NCBI GenBank assembly: GCA_022827835.1
Contig: JAJEIO010000006.1
Span: forward strand, 43,933-107,932
DNA length: 64,000 nucleotides
From: Candidatus Latescibacterota bacterium
GTDB taxonomy: Bacteria; Latescibacterota; UBA2968; UBA8231
Direction of reading: 5' to 3'
Numbering within the stretch: position 1 is the stretch's first letter; each line of letters opens with the position of its first letter. Of the stretch, positions 53,958-62,456 are shown in pieces. The notes under the pieces are model-generated. The model made no database searches and was not told where the DNA came from. It saw only the letters and a program-made list of their open reading frames with translations. The position numbers were made by a program, and so were the translations under genes.

Positions 53958-56147
53958 CTACTTGAGGTGGAGCAACCGTCGCGTCTGCATCCCGCCCGGA
54001 TAATAAAGCCGCGTCACATACACGCCCGTGGCCACTGCCGCCCCCTGACCGTCGCGGGCGTCCCAGGGAACCTGATACGCACCGGCGACTTGGAACTGAT
54101 CCACCAGCGTGCGCACGGGTTGCCCCAAGGCATTGTAGAGCTCCAGCCGCACTAAGCCGGGTGCGGCTAAGCGATAGGCGAGTTGGGTGCGGCTGTTGAA
54201 GGGGTTGGGGTAGTTGGCCAGCAGCGCCGTCTGCGTCGGCAGCGAGAGCGAAGCCGCGTCAATGGCCGTCGGAGGGGTGATGTACGGCGACATGTCCCAC
54301 AGCAGAATCGTCTTGTCCCAACTGCTACTAGCTAGGGTCTGACCGTCCAGCGAAAACGACACCGAAGTGATCCCATCTGCATGGCCTTGCAGGATGGCTA
54401 GCTCCTGCCGGGTGGACACGTCCCACAACCGCACCGTCCGGTCCAAACTGCCACTGGCTAGGGTCTGACCATCCGGTGAATACGACACCGAGGTGACCCT
54501 ATCCGTATGGCCTTGCAGGGTAGCGATCTCCTGCTCACTAGACACGTCCCACAACCGCACCGTCCGGTCCAAACTGCCACTGGCCAACGTCTGACCATCC
54601 GGTGAATACGACACCGACCTGACCCTATCCGCATGGCCTTGCAGGGTAGCGATCTCCTGCTCACTAGACACGTCCCACAACCGCACCGTCCGGTCCAAAC
54701 TGCCACTGGCTAGGGTCTGACCATCCAGCGCATACGACACCGAAGTAATCCCATGCGTATGGCCTTGCAGGGTAGCGATCTCCTGCTCACTAGACACGTC
54801 CCACAACCGCACCGTCCGGTCCAAACTGCCACTGGCCAACGTCTGACCATCCGGCGCATACGACACCGATAGGACCTCACCCGTATGGCCTTGAAGGATG
54901 GCTAACTCCTGCTCACTGGCCACATCCCACAACCGGATCGTCTTATCCCAACTGCCACTGGCTAGGGTCTGACCATTCGGCGCATACAACACCGAGGTGA
55001 CCGCATGCGTATGGCCTTGCAGGATGGCTAACTCCTGCCGGGTGGACACGTCCCACAACCGCACCGTCTGGTCCAAATTGCCACTGGCTAGGGTCTGACC
55101 ATCCGGTGAAAACGACACCGATAACACCCTTTCCCTATGGCCTTGCAGGGTAGCGATCTCCTGCCCGGTGGCCACATCCCACAAGCGGATCGCATCGTCT
55201 AAACCGGTACTGGCTAGGGTGCTTCCATCTGGCGAATACGACACCGATAACACCCCGTCCGTATGGCCTTGAAGGACGGATAACTCCTCACCGCCGGACA
55301 CATCCCACAACCGCACCGTGCCATCCGAACTAGCACTGGCCAGGGTTTGACCATTCGGCGAATAGGACACTGAAGTGACCCTATCCGTATGGCCTTGAAG
55401 GACGACTAGCTCCTCACCGCTGGACACGTCCCACAACCGCACCGTCTGGTCCCAACTGGCACTGGCCAGGGTCTGACCATCTGGCGCATACGACACCGAT
55501 AACACCCCATCCGTATGGCCTTGAAGGACGGATAACTCCTCACCGCCGGACACATCCCACAACCGCACCGTGCCATCCGAACTAGCACTGGCCAGGGTTT
55601 GACCATTCGGCGCGTATGATACCGACCAGACCCAACCCGTATGGCCTTGAAGGACGGATAACTCCTCACCGCCGACCACATCCCATAAGTGGATCATGCC
55701 GTCCGAACTAGCACTGGCTAGGGTGCTTCCATCTGGCGCATACGACACCGATAACACCCCGTCCGTATGGCCTTGCAGGATGGCTAGCTCCTGCTTGCTG
55801 GCCACATCCCACAACCGCACCGTCTCGTCGTCACTGGCACTAGCTAGAGTTTGACCATCCAGCGAAAACGACACCGACCTGACCCAAGACGTATGGCCCG
55901 TGAGCAGGGCGACTTCAGCCCCGGTGGCGGCATCGTACAGCCAGATACCGATATCGCTAGCCACCGCTATCCGCGTGCTGTCAGGTGAATAGGCCACCGC
56001 GCGGTCGCCCGAACCGATGCGGCCTTTGCCCAGACGGGCGAGCGCACCCTCGGGCAAACTGAAGCGGGTGTAGTCCTCGGCACGGCTCCCCTGTGCGAAC
56101 AGGACGCCGAACAACAAGGCGAGGCTGAACAGCGGAACCTTTTTCAT
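53958..56147 (-). CDS. Secreted 14-repeat WD40 protein with C-terminal FlgD/T9SS-like module
   Basis: The protein is 729 residues. A signal peptide (MKKVPLFSLALLFGVLFAQG) is followed by 14 WD40 repeats (residues about 44-625), each 42 residues and following the pattern VTSVSYSPDGQTLASGSLD-rTVRLWDVSs.qEiatLQGH, enough for two seven-bladed propellers. Residues about 640-729 form a FlgD-like domain (LANYPNPFNSRTQLAYRLAA, GVYVTRLYYPGGMQTRRL) of the kind used as a type IX-style sorting or assembly module. It is probably a surface protein-binding scaffold. The next gene on the strand is the LRR protein, 115 bases later. Confidence 0.9.
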   Translation of the reverse strand: MKKVPLFSLALLFGVLFAQGSRAEDYTRFSLPEGALARLGKGRIGSGDRAVAYSPDSTRIAVASDIGIWLYDAATGAEVALLTGHTSWVRSVSFSLDGQTLASASDDETVRLWDVASKQELAILQGHTDGVLSVSYAPDGSTLASASSDGMIHLWDVVGGEELSVLQGHTGWVWSVSYAPNGQTLASASSDGTVRLWDVSGGEELSVLQGHTDGVLSVSYAPDGQTLASASWDQTVRLWDVSSGEELVVLQGHTDRVTSVSYSPNGQTLASASSDGTVRLWDVSGGEELSVLQGHTDGVLSVSYSPDGSTLASTGLDDAIRLWDVATGQEIATLQGHRERVLSVSFSPDGQTLASGNLDQTVRLWDVSTRQELAILQGHTHAVTSVLYAPNGQTLASGSWDKTIRLWDVASEQELAILQGHTGEVLSVSYAPDGQTLASGSLDRTVRLWDVSSEQEIATLQGHTHGITSVSYALDGQTLASGSLDRTVRLWDVSSEQEIATLQGHADRVRSVSYSPDGQTLASGSLDRTVRLWDVSSEQEIATLQGHTDRVTSVSYSPDGQTLASGSLDRTVRLWDVSTRQELAILQGHADGITSVSFSLDGQTLASSSWDKTILLWDMSPYITPPTAIDAASLSLPTQTALLANYPNPFNSRTQLAYRLAAPGLVRLELYNALGQPVRTLVDQFQVAGAYQVPWDARDGQGAAVATGVYVTRLYYPGGMQTRRLLHLK
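54273..56018 (-). repeat. 126-base tandem repeats encoding the WD40 array
   Basis: Fourteen units of 126 bases encode the WD repeats. Units 10-13 (about 54417-54900) are nearly identical at the base level, including silent positions, and other pairs (units 3-4-6) also match closely. This indicates recent duplication or recombination within the array. Confidence 0.85.
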
Positions 56148-56216
56148 TCTGAGATACTCATTTAGTTGAATGCAGATTCATCCGCGCCGCATCCGCATTG
56201 CGCTCCTCCTGAAAAC

Positions 56217-56245
56217 TTGCCCAAACCTTTGAATTCTCTTAATAT
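56217..56245 (+). promoter_or_regulatory. Candidate sigma70-type promoter for the Gfo/Idh-TrmH-ClC run
   Basis: TTGCCC (56217-56222) and TAATAT (56240-56245) are separated by 17 bases. They lie 49 bases upstream of the Gfo/Idh start at 56295, in the divergent region with the WD40 gene. Confidence 0.45.
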
Positions 56246-56294
56246 AAGTGCCCATTTGTCGGCCGCAAAAATGCTCGTTTTCACAGGTAAAATC

Positions 56295-57332
56295 ATGGAA
56301 AAACCCAATGTCGCCGTCATCGGTTATGGCTTTGCCGGCCGCTGCTTCCACGCCTATCTAGTGGGGCTGGCCAGCGGCCTGAACCTCTACGGCATCGCCA
56401 CCAGCCGGCCGGAGGCCCGCGACCAGATTGAGCGCGACTTGGGGGTAAAGACCTTCCGCTACTTCGACGAGGTGCTGGCCGATCCAGCCGTCGATTTAGT
56501 CGTCCTCGCCACTCCCAACGACCTCCACGCCCCGCACGCGATCCAAGCGCTAGCAGCGGGCAAACACGTCGTCACCGACAAGCCCATGTGCTTGAGCATG
56601 GCCGAGGCCGACCAGATGATTGCCGCCAGCCAAGCGCACGACCGCGTGCTCAGCGTCTTTCAGAACCGCCGCTGGGACGGCGATTTCCTCGCCGTGAAAG
56701 ACGCGCTGGCCCAAGGGCTGATCGGCGATCCCTTTTTGCTGGAGATGTTCTGGGGCCAATACGGCCCCCCGCGCGGTTGGCGCAGCATCGCGCGGCACGG
56801 CGGCGGCAAATTCTTCGATTTAGGCGCTCATCTGGTCGATCAAGCCCTCCAACTCATCGACGCACCGCTCGCAAAGGTGTACGCCACCTTCCATTCCGGC
56901 AATCCGCTCAGCATTGACGTCGAGTCCCACGCGCTGGCCGTACTCCACTTTGCCAACGGCGTCGAAGCGCGCGTGGAGACCTCGTCGCTGGCGAGCAAAG
57001 CCAAACCGCGCTGGTACGTGCTGGGCACGGAAGGCGCGCTGGTCAAAGAGGGCGTTGACCCACAGGAAAAGGCCATGATCGCCGGCGACATCGACGCGGC
57101 CGAAGAAGCGCCCGAACACTACGCCCGCCTCTATAGAGCCGCAGAGGAAACCATCATGGAGACGGCACCCGGCCGCTGGCGTTCCTATTACGAAAACATC
57201 GCCGACGCGCTAGCTGGTCGAGCCGCGCTGGCCGTCACCGCCGAGAGCGTGCGGCAGACCATGGTCGCCATTGAGGCCGCCCGGCTCTCCGCTGCCGAGC
57301 AGCGGCCCGTGTCCCCGGAGGAAGTCGGGTGA
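56295..57332 (+). CDS. Gfo/Idh/MocA-family oxidoreductase
   Basis: This 345-residue protein begins with VAVIGYGFAGRCFHAYLVGL (NAD-binding), then VVLATPNDLHAPHAIQALAA and the catalytic Lys segment HVVTDKPMCLSMAEADQMI. The C-terminal domain carries RSIARHGGGKFFDLGAHLVD with the conserved Asp-x-x-x-His. The KPxx motif reads DKPM, a usual variant of EKP. ATG 56295 is preferred over longer frames reading through the divergent promoter. Its stop overlaps the next gene's GTG (GTGA), so it is coupled to the TrmH gene. Confidence 0.87.
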   Translation: MEKPNVAVIGYGFAGRCFHAYLVGLASGLNLYGIATSRPEARDQIERDLGVKTFRYFDEVLADPAVDLVVLATPNDLHAPHAIQALAAGKHVVTDKPMCLSMAEADQMIAASQAHDRVLSVFQNRRWDGDFLAVKDALAQGLIGDPFLLEMFWGQYGPPRGWRSIARHGGGKFFDLGAHLVDQALQLIDAPLAKVYATFHSGNPLSIDVESHALAVLHFANGVEARVETSSLASKAKPRWYVLGTEGALVKEGVDPQEKAMIAGDIDAAEEAPEHYARLYRAAEETIMETAPGRWRSYYENIADALAGRAALAVTAESVRQTMVAIEAARLSAAEQRPVSPEEVG

Positions 57333-57919
57333 AACTCCGGCCGGGCAACTACGGCAAGGAGACCAGCTTTGAGGTCCGCACCTTCGACGCGGAGATGCCC
57401 CTCGACGAATACGCCCGCCTGCCCAAGCACCCGCTCTATCTGGTACTCGACAATTTGCGCAGCGCCTTCAATGTCGGCTCGATCTTCCGCACAGCCGACG
57501 CGGGCCGCCTCAGCGGCATCTACACCTGCGGCTACACGGCCCATCCGCCCCATCCCAAGCTCGACAAGACGGCGTTGGGCACCCTCTCGTACATAGAGAC
57601 CCGCCACTTCGCTACCACCCTCCAGGCCATTGAGCACTTGCGCGCGCGCCAAGTGCCGGTGTGGGCGCTGGAGACGACATCGCAAAGCCACTGCTACACT
57701 GAGCTAGACTATCCGCATCCCTTGGCCCTCATCGTGGGCAATGAGGCCCTCGGCGTGAGTTGTGAAGCGCTTGAGTGCTGCGACGAACTGGTTGAGATAC
57801 CCATGTACGGCTACAAAAACAGCCTCAATGTGGCCGCGGCCAGCGCCGTCCTCGTCTTTGAGGTCCTGCGCCAATGGCAGGCCGTCAGTCCCACCTGCCA
57901 GCCCACCGCCCATGCCTGA
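57329..57919 (+). CDS. TrmH/SpoU-family RNA methyltransferase
   Basis: The protein is 196 residues. The SPOUT-fold motifs are present: motif 1 LVLDNLRSAFNVGSIFRTAD with the Asn and Arg; motif 2 PLALIVGNEALGVSCEALE; and motif 3 IPMYGYKNSLNVAAASAVLV. These form the trefoil-knot SAM site. The enzyme should methylate a ribose 2'-OH in tRNA or rRNA; the exact target is not known. The GTG start overlaps the Gfo/Idh stop and its own stop overlaps the ClC gene by eight bases, an unusual mixed operon. Confidence 0.88.
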   Translation: MKLRPGNYGKETSFEVRTFDAEMPLDEYARLPKHPLYLVLDNLRSAFNVGSIFRTADAGRLSGIYTCGYTAHPPHPKLDKTALGTLSYIETRHFATTLQAIEHLRARQVPVWALETTSQSHCYTELDYPHPLALIVGNEALGVSCEALECCDELVEIPMYGYKNSLNVAAASAVLVFEVLRQWQAVSPTCQPTAHA

Positions 57920-59744
57920 AGCCGCCCCGCAGACTCGGGGGCTAGCCGCTCGCTTGCTGCGCGACTGGCTCGGCTTTGAGTTCGTCTCCCGCATCTATCT
58001 CTACAGCGCGCTCATCGGCCTGATTGCTGGCTTGGGTGCCGTATTATTTACCTACGGCCTCGAACTGGCCAAGTTCCTGCTAGTCGAGAAACTGGCTGGC
58101 TACCGCCAGATCCATCCGCACAACAGGGCGCTATTCGACTTCTCCTTCCTCGACGCGCCCACCTACGGAGAGTACTTGTGGCTGTTGCTGCTGCTGCCGG
58201 CGCTGGGCGGCCTACTCGGCGGCTACCTGACTCACCGCTTCGCGCCCGAAGCCCAAGGCGCGGGCACCGACGCCATGATCGATGCCTTCCACAACCAGCG
58301 CGGACACATCCGCCCCATCGTCGCCCCGGTCAAGGCCCTAGCGACCATCGTCACGCTCGCCTCGGGTGGTGCCGCTGGTCAGCAAGGTCCTTTGGTGCAT
58401 ATTGGCGCGGGCTTAGGTTCTTGGGTCGGCGACAAACTCAAGCTCTCGGTGGCCCAGCGGCGGATTTTGCTGCTGGCGGGCACGGCCGGAGGCTTGGGTG
58501 CTATTTTCCGCGCACCGTTGGGCGCGGCGATCGCCAGCGTGGAAGTGCTCTACCGCGAAGACTTTGAAAGCGACGCGCTCATCCCCTGCGTCATCAGCTC
58601 CTTTGTCGCCTATGCGCTCTACATAGCTGTCTTTGGCTTCTCGCACATTTTCGCCCTCCCCGACCTGCTGTTCACCGATGTGCGCGAGTTGGTTTTCTAT
58701 CTAGTCTTGGGATTTTTCTGCGCCTTGGTCGGCATTTTTTACGTCAAGTCTCTGCGCCTTGCGCGCTCCCTCTTTGACCGCCTGCCCCTGCCCCGCTACT
58801 GGATCGTCTGCTGCGGGGGCTTGCTGGTGGGGGTGGCGGCCTTTCTCGATCCGCAAGTGCTGGGCGATGGGTTTGGCGTCATCCAACGGGGGCTTGACGG
58901 CGAGCTCGCAATCCGCGCCTTCCTAGCCCTCGCCCTGCTCAAAATCCTCGCCTCTAGCTGCACGATCTCCAGCGGCGGCTCGGGCGGCGTCTTCGGCCCC
59001 TCGCTCTTTATCGGCGGGATGCTCGGCGGTGCCGTGGGCCTGCTGGGCCAGCAGTACTTTCCCGACATCGTCCACCAACCGGCCGCTTATATCGTGGTGG
59101 GCATGGCCTCGTTTTTCGGCGCAGTGGCCAATACGCCGCTAGCGGCCCTGATTCTCGTCATCGAAATGAGCGGCTCCTACCACTTGCTGCCGCCGCTGAT
59201 GGTAGTAAGTGCCCTCGCGCTGATCTTCGCGCGCAACTTTTCCATCTACCAAAACCAAGTTCAAAACAAGTTCCACTCTCCGGCCCATATCAAAGACCTA
59301 ACCGTCAATGTGTTACACGATCTCCAAGTCCGCGAAGTATTTCCCCGCCTCAAAAACACCTCCGAGGCCATCGTCAGCAATCGGCTTTCCTACTTTTCCC
59401 TGAGTAGCTTGAGCAAAAAGCTGGGCCACCTACACTTTGTCGTCACCGATGACGACGGCGGCCTGCGCGGCATGATCAGCCTCGAAGACCTCGACCTGCC
59501 CGAAGACGAGATGTTGCGCAACCTAGTTCTCATTGAGGACATGGTCGTCGATGACGTCCGGCCCATCGACGCGGAGGACAACCTGCACGAGGCCCTGCAA
59601 AAACTGCTGGATTCTGGCTACGACAAGTTGCCGGTGATACACACCACAGACGAAGGGGAAAGCGAGTTTTGGGGCTATCTGATGCACTCAGATCTGATGC
59701 GAGTGTACCACGAGGAAATCATTCGGTTGGAGGGACAGGATTGA
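57912..59744 (+). CDS. ClC-family chloride channel/antiporter with CBS pair, gating Glu replaced by Gln
   Basis: This 610-residue protein has the ClC membrane domain (residues about 25-450) with many hydrophobic helices, such as LIGLIAGLGAVLFTYGLELA and LVFYLVLGFFCALVGIFYVK, plus SSGGSGGVFGPSLFIGGMLG for the anion-binding loop. A C-terminal CBS pair follows (VREVFPRLKNTSEAIVSNRL and MVVDDVRPIDAEDNLHEALQ). The segment normally GREGP, whose Glu is the gate, is GGAAGQQGPLVHIGAG here, so Glu is Gln. That change usually uncouples proton exchange. ATG 57912 overlaps the TrmH stop. Its 3' end overlaps the convergent TPR gene by 26 bases. Confidence 0.88.
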   Translation: MPEAAPQTRGLAARLLRDWLGFEFVSRIYLYSALIGLIAGLGAVLFTYGLELAKFLLVEKLAGYRQIHPHNRALFDFSFLDAPTYGEYLWLLLLLPALGGLLGGYLTHRFAPEAQGAGTDAMIDAFHNQRGHIRPIVAPVKALATIVTLASGGAAGQQGPLVHIGAGLGSWVGDKLKLSVAQRRILLLAGTAGGLGAIFRAPLGAAIASVEVLYREDFESDALIPCVISSFVAYALYIAVFGFSHIFALPDLLFTDVRELVFYLVLGFFCALVGIFYVKSLRLARSLFDRLPLPRYWIVCCGGLLVGVAAFLDPQVLGDGFGVIQRGLDGELAIRAFLALALLKILASSCTISSGGSGGVFGPSLFIGGMLGGAVGLLGQQYFPDIVHQPAAYIVVGMASFFGAVANTPLAALILVIEMSGSYHLLPPLMVVSALALIFARNFSIYQNQVQNKFHSPAHIKDLTVNVLHDLQVREVFPRLKNTSEAIVSNRLSYFSLSSLSKKLGHLHFVVTDDDGGLRGMISLEDLDLPEDEMLRNLVLIEDMVVDDVRPIDAEDNLHEALQKLLDSGYDKLPVIHTTDEGESEFWGYLMHSDLMRVYHEEIIRLEGQD

Positions 59745-60921
59745 CCTCCTCATTTGCGCCCTCGCGATAGGGCGCGTGCAGATAGTGCTGCGCTCGTTCG
59801 TGGCTATCCGCGTGGTCGGGCAAGCGCCGCACCCGCTGGTAGCGAAAAACCGCGTCCTCGCGGCGGCCCGCTAAGTCGTGTACTTGGCCGAGCAGCAGGT
59901 TAGCCAACACGGCAAACGCTAAGTCCCGCTTGCGCTCGGAATTGGCGGCGAGGCTGTCGGTTGCCGCCAGATGATCGGCGGCCTCGGGAAAACGGCGCTC
60001 GAAATACGCGTATCTGCCTGCGTAGTAATGCGCCTCCAAGCGGCCGTGGTGGTGATAGCCGGTCTGACCGGCCACGCTGCGCCGCACGTATTCTTCGTAC
60101 AGAGCCACGCCCGATCGCCAGCGGCCGAGTTCGACCATAAGCCGCGCAGTGTAGCGGTGGAAGACTGCGTTGTCAGGGTACCGCTTGTAGAGTTTCTCGA
60201 AATAGGGCAGGGCCTTGCGGTTGTCCTTTTCAAAAATCCGGTAGATCTGGCCGAGGAAATAGGCGGCCTCAGTGCTAGCGTAGGCTCCCTCGCGGGCGAC
60301 CTCCTTGAGCTGCTGGAGGCCCAGCACGCGATCGCCGTCGGGCAAAAAGGCCATGATCGGCCGGAGTATTCGGTGGCGTTGGGGCATGACCTCGGCGAAG
60401 TAGTGGTACAGTCCCTGTCCGAAGAGGATGTCCTTGTTGGTCGGCTCGAGCTGACGGCTCTTCTTCAGGAGGGGCAGGCCGCGCAATCCGTCGCGCGCGG
60501 CCCTTAGGTACTGCTCTCTGTCGCCGTACAAGCGGCCGCGGAAACCAATGGCCCCGCCCTTGAAGAGTATCGCGTCGAAGTCCATCGGGTCTTTTGCGAG
60601 CCGTCGGTCGCAGACCTCAATGCACTGCTTGAGCCGGGCGTGGAACTCCGCGTCGTGGGTTTTGTCGGCCAAGTCTATGAGAATCCGCCACCAAGAAACC
60701 ATTGCGCGAAAGAAGTAGCCGAGCGGATTGTCCGGCTCGGCCGCGACGATGTCTTGAAAGTGGCGCTCGGCCTCTGCAAAGCGCAGATTGTAGATCAGGT
60801 CTATACCCCGCTGAATGCGCGCATCAAAACCGCGCATCGTATAGGCGGAATCCTCGCTCCAAGCGGGCAGGGCCAGCGCGCAGCAGAGCAAAGCCGCGCC
60901 TATGGGGTGCAGTGCATTCAA
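59719..60921 (-). CDS. Exported TPR-like repeat protein
   Basis: The protein is 400 residues from the TTG at 60921, which places NALHPIGAALLCCALALPAW as a signal peptide; a longer TTG frame to 60969 has no good signal. TPR-like units include IYNLRFAEAERHFQDIVAAE with EPDNPLGY, ASTEAAYFLGQIYRIFEKDN, KALPYFEKLYKRYPDNAVFH and HDLAGRREDAVFRYQRVRRL. It is a periplasmic protein-interaction scaffold of unknown function. It is divergent from the flavoprotein gene at 60990. Confidence 0.7.
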   Translation of the reverse strand: MNALHPIGAALLCCALALPAWSEDSAYTMRGFDARIQRGIDLIYNLRFAEAERHFQDIVAAEPDNPLGYFFRAMVSWWRILIDLADKTHDAEFHARLKQCIEVCDRRLAKDPMDFDAILFKGGAIGFRGRLYGDREQYLRAARDGLRGLPLLKKSRQLEPTNKDILFGQGLYHYFAEVMPQRHRILRPIMAFLPDGDRVLGLQQLKEVAREGAYASTEAAYFLGQIYRIFEKDNRKALPYFEKLYKRYPDNAVFHRYTARLMVELGRWRSGVALYEEYVRRSVAGQTGYHHHGRLEAHYYAGRYAYFERRFPEAADHLAATDSLAANSERKRDLAFAVLANLLLGQVHDLAGRREDAVFRYQRVRRLPDHADSHERAQHYLHAPYREGANEEVNPVPPTE

Positions 60922-60989
60922 GGAACAAACCTCATCGCTTAACAGTAAAACAAAAACCAAGCCGCTCAAGAGTAGGATAAAAACGGATT

Positions 60990-62372
60990 ATGGCAACTGT
61001 GCAATGCGACATCGCGATCATCGGCGGCGGTTCGGCCGGATACGCCGCAGCGCGCACGGCCCACGCAGCCGGCGCAAATGTCGCGGTTATCGACCAAGGT
61101 CCCTGGGGAGGGCTGTGCATTCTGCGCGGCTGTATGCCCAGCAAGGCGATCCTGCGCTCCGCCGAAATAGCCTCGCATCTGGGACGCGCCGCCGAGTTCG
61201 GGCTAGCACCGGTGGAAGTCCGCGCGGACTTAGCCGCCATCGTTGAGCGCAAGGCGCGGCTGGTTGCTGACTTTGCCGCCTACCGCCGCGAGCAACTAAG
61301 CGACGGCCGCTTCGCGCTCTGCGAAGCGCGCGCCCGCTTCCTCTCGCCGCAGAAGCTCCAAGCCGGCGACGACGTCATTGAGGCCGGGCAATTTATCATC
61401 GCCACCGGCTCTACGCCCCACCACGTCCCGATCCCAGGGCTAGACCAAGTCGGCTACCTCACCAGCGACGAGGCCCTCGACATGTGCCAGCAGCCAGCGA
61501 GCCTCCTCGTCCTCGGCGGCGGCGCGGTTGCCGTCGAGCTGGCCCAGTTCTTTCAGCGCATTGGCACGCAGGTGACGCTCATCCAGCGCAGCGATCACAT
61601 TCTCTCGGCTGGCGATGAGGATTTGGCGCGGCCGGTTGAAGCGCGCTTTCGCGAGGAGGGCATGGAGGTGTTCACTGGCACGCAACTGCGCCAATTCACC
61701 GAGGAAAATGGGCGCAAAACCGCGCATTTTTCCCACGGCGGCGCAGAGAAAACGGCCTCCGCGGACCTCGTCCTACAAGCCCTCGGCCGCCGCCCACTCA
61801 TCGACGAATTGGGCTTGAACCAAGCCGGCGTCGAGGTCGCCGGCGGGCGCATTGTCGTCGATGCGGCCATGCGCACCAGCCAGCCCCACATCTACGCCGT
61901 CGGCGACGTCAACGGCGAGCACGAGGTCGTCCACATCGCCATCGAGCAAGGCGAGATCGCCGCGTACAATGCCACGCATCCCGACCGCCCCGAGCACCGC
62001 TTCGATGACCGCCTCAACGCAGTGGTAGTGTTCACCGACCCGCAGGTGGCCAGCGTCGGCCTCAGCGAGCGGGACTGCCGCGCTGCGGACCGGCCCTATT
62101 TGGTCGCCAGCTACCCTTTTGACGACCACGGCAAGTCGCTGACTATGGGAGAGACCTGCGGCCACGTAAAAATTCTCTGCGACCCGGGCTCGGGCGAGGT
62201 GCTCGGCGGCCACATTGTCGGCCCGGAGGCCGGCGAGCTGATTCACGAGTTGATCGCGGTGATGTACTTTCGCGGGACAGTGCAGGATTTGGCGAGGATT
62301 CCCCATTATCATCCGACTTTGGCAGAGATTATTACCTATCCGGCGGAAGAATTAGCGGAACAGTTGGGGTAG
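60990..62372 (+). CDS. Pyridine nucleotide-disulfide oxidoreductase (dihydrolipoamide-dehydrogenase/MerA-like)
   Basis: This 460-residue protein has the FAD-binding DIAIIGGGSAGYAAARTAHA, the redox disulfide in WGGLCILRGCMPSKAILRSA (CxxxxC), the NAD-binding SLLVLGGGAVAVELAQFFQR, and the C-terminal IPHYHPTLAEIITYPAEELA with the catalytic His-Glu. It reduces a disulfide, quinone or metal with NAD(P)H. The extra CILRGC spacing differs from classical CLNVGC, and there is no lipoyl dehydrogenase complex nearby, so the substrate is open. It starts at ATG 60990. Confidence 0.87.
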   Translation: MATVQCDIAIIGGGSAGYAAARTAHAAGANVAVIDQGPWGGLCILRGCMPSKAILRSAEIASHLGRAAEFGLAPVEVRADLAAIVERKARLVADFAAYRREQLSDGRFALCEARARFLSPQKLQAGDDVIEAGQFIIATGSTPHHVPIPGLDQVGYLTSDEALDMCQQPASLLVLGGGAVAVELAQFFQRIGTQVTLIQRSDHILSAGDEDLARPVEARFREEGMEVFTGTQLRQFTEENGRKTAHFSHGGAEKTASADLVLQALGRRPLIDELGLNQAGVEVAGGRIVVDAAMRTSQPHIYAVGDVNGEHEVVHIAIEQGEIAAYNATHPDRPEHRFDDRLNAVVVFTDPQVASVGLSERDCRAADRPYLVASYPFDDHGKSLTMGETCGHVKILCDPGSGEVLGGHIVGPEAGELIHELIAVMYFRGTVQDLARIPHYHPTLAEIITYPAEELAEQLG

Positions 62373-62380
62373 GAATGTCC

Positions 62381-62432
62381 CTCGTGAGTGCCCTATATTA
62401 ACGGACTAGGGCACCTACGAGAGGTGCCCCTA
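62381..62432. repeat. Interleaved inverted repeats forming alternative hairpins
   Basis: Three copies of one short sequence occur: CTCGTGAGTGCCCTA (62381-62395), its imperfect inverse TAGGGCACCTACGAG (62407-62421), and a third partial copy ending AGGTGCCCCTA (62422-62432). The first pair forms a 15-base stem with two mismatches; the second and third form an 8-base perfect stem with a 5-base loop. The two are mutually exclusive. It lies between the flavoprotein and GMC genes and could be a terminator, an attenuator or a REP-like element. Confidence 0.6.
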
Positions 62433-62456
62433 CAAAATACAAACCTAGGGGATCTT

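Noticed and set aside
54290..56020. Possible CRISPR-like array because of regular near-identical repeats
   Set aside because: The period of 126 bases encodes WD40 repeats in one open frame and there are no unique spacers.
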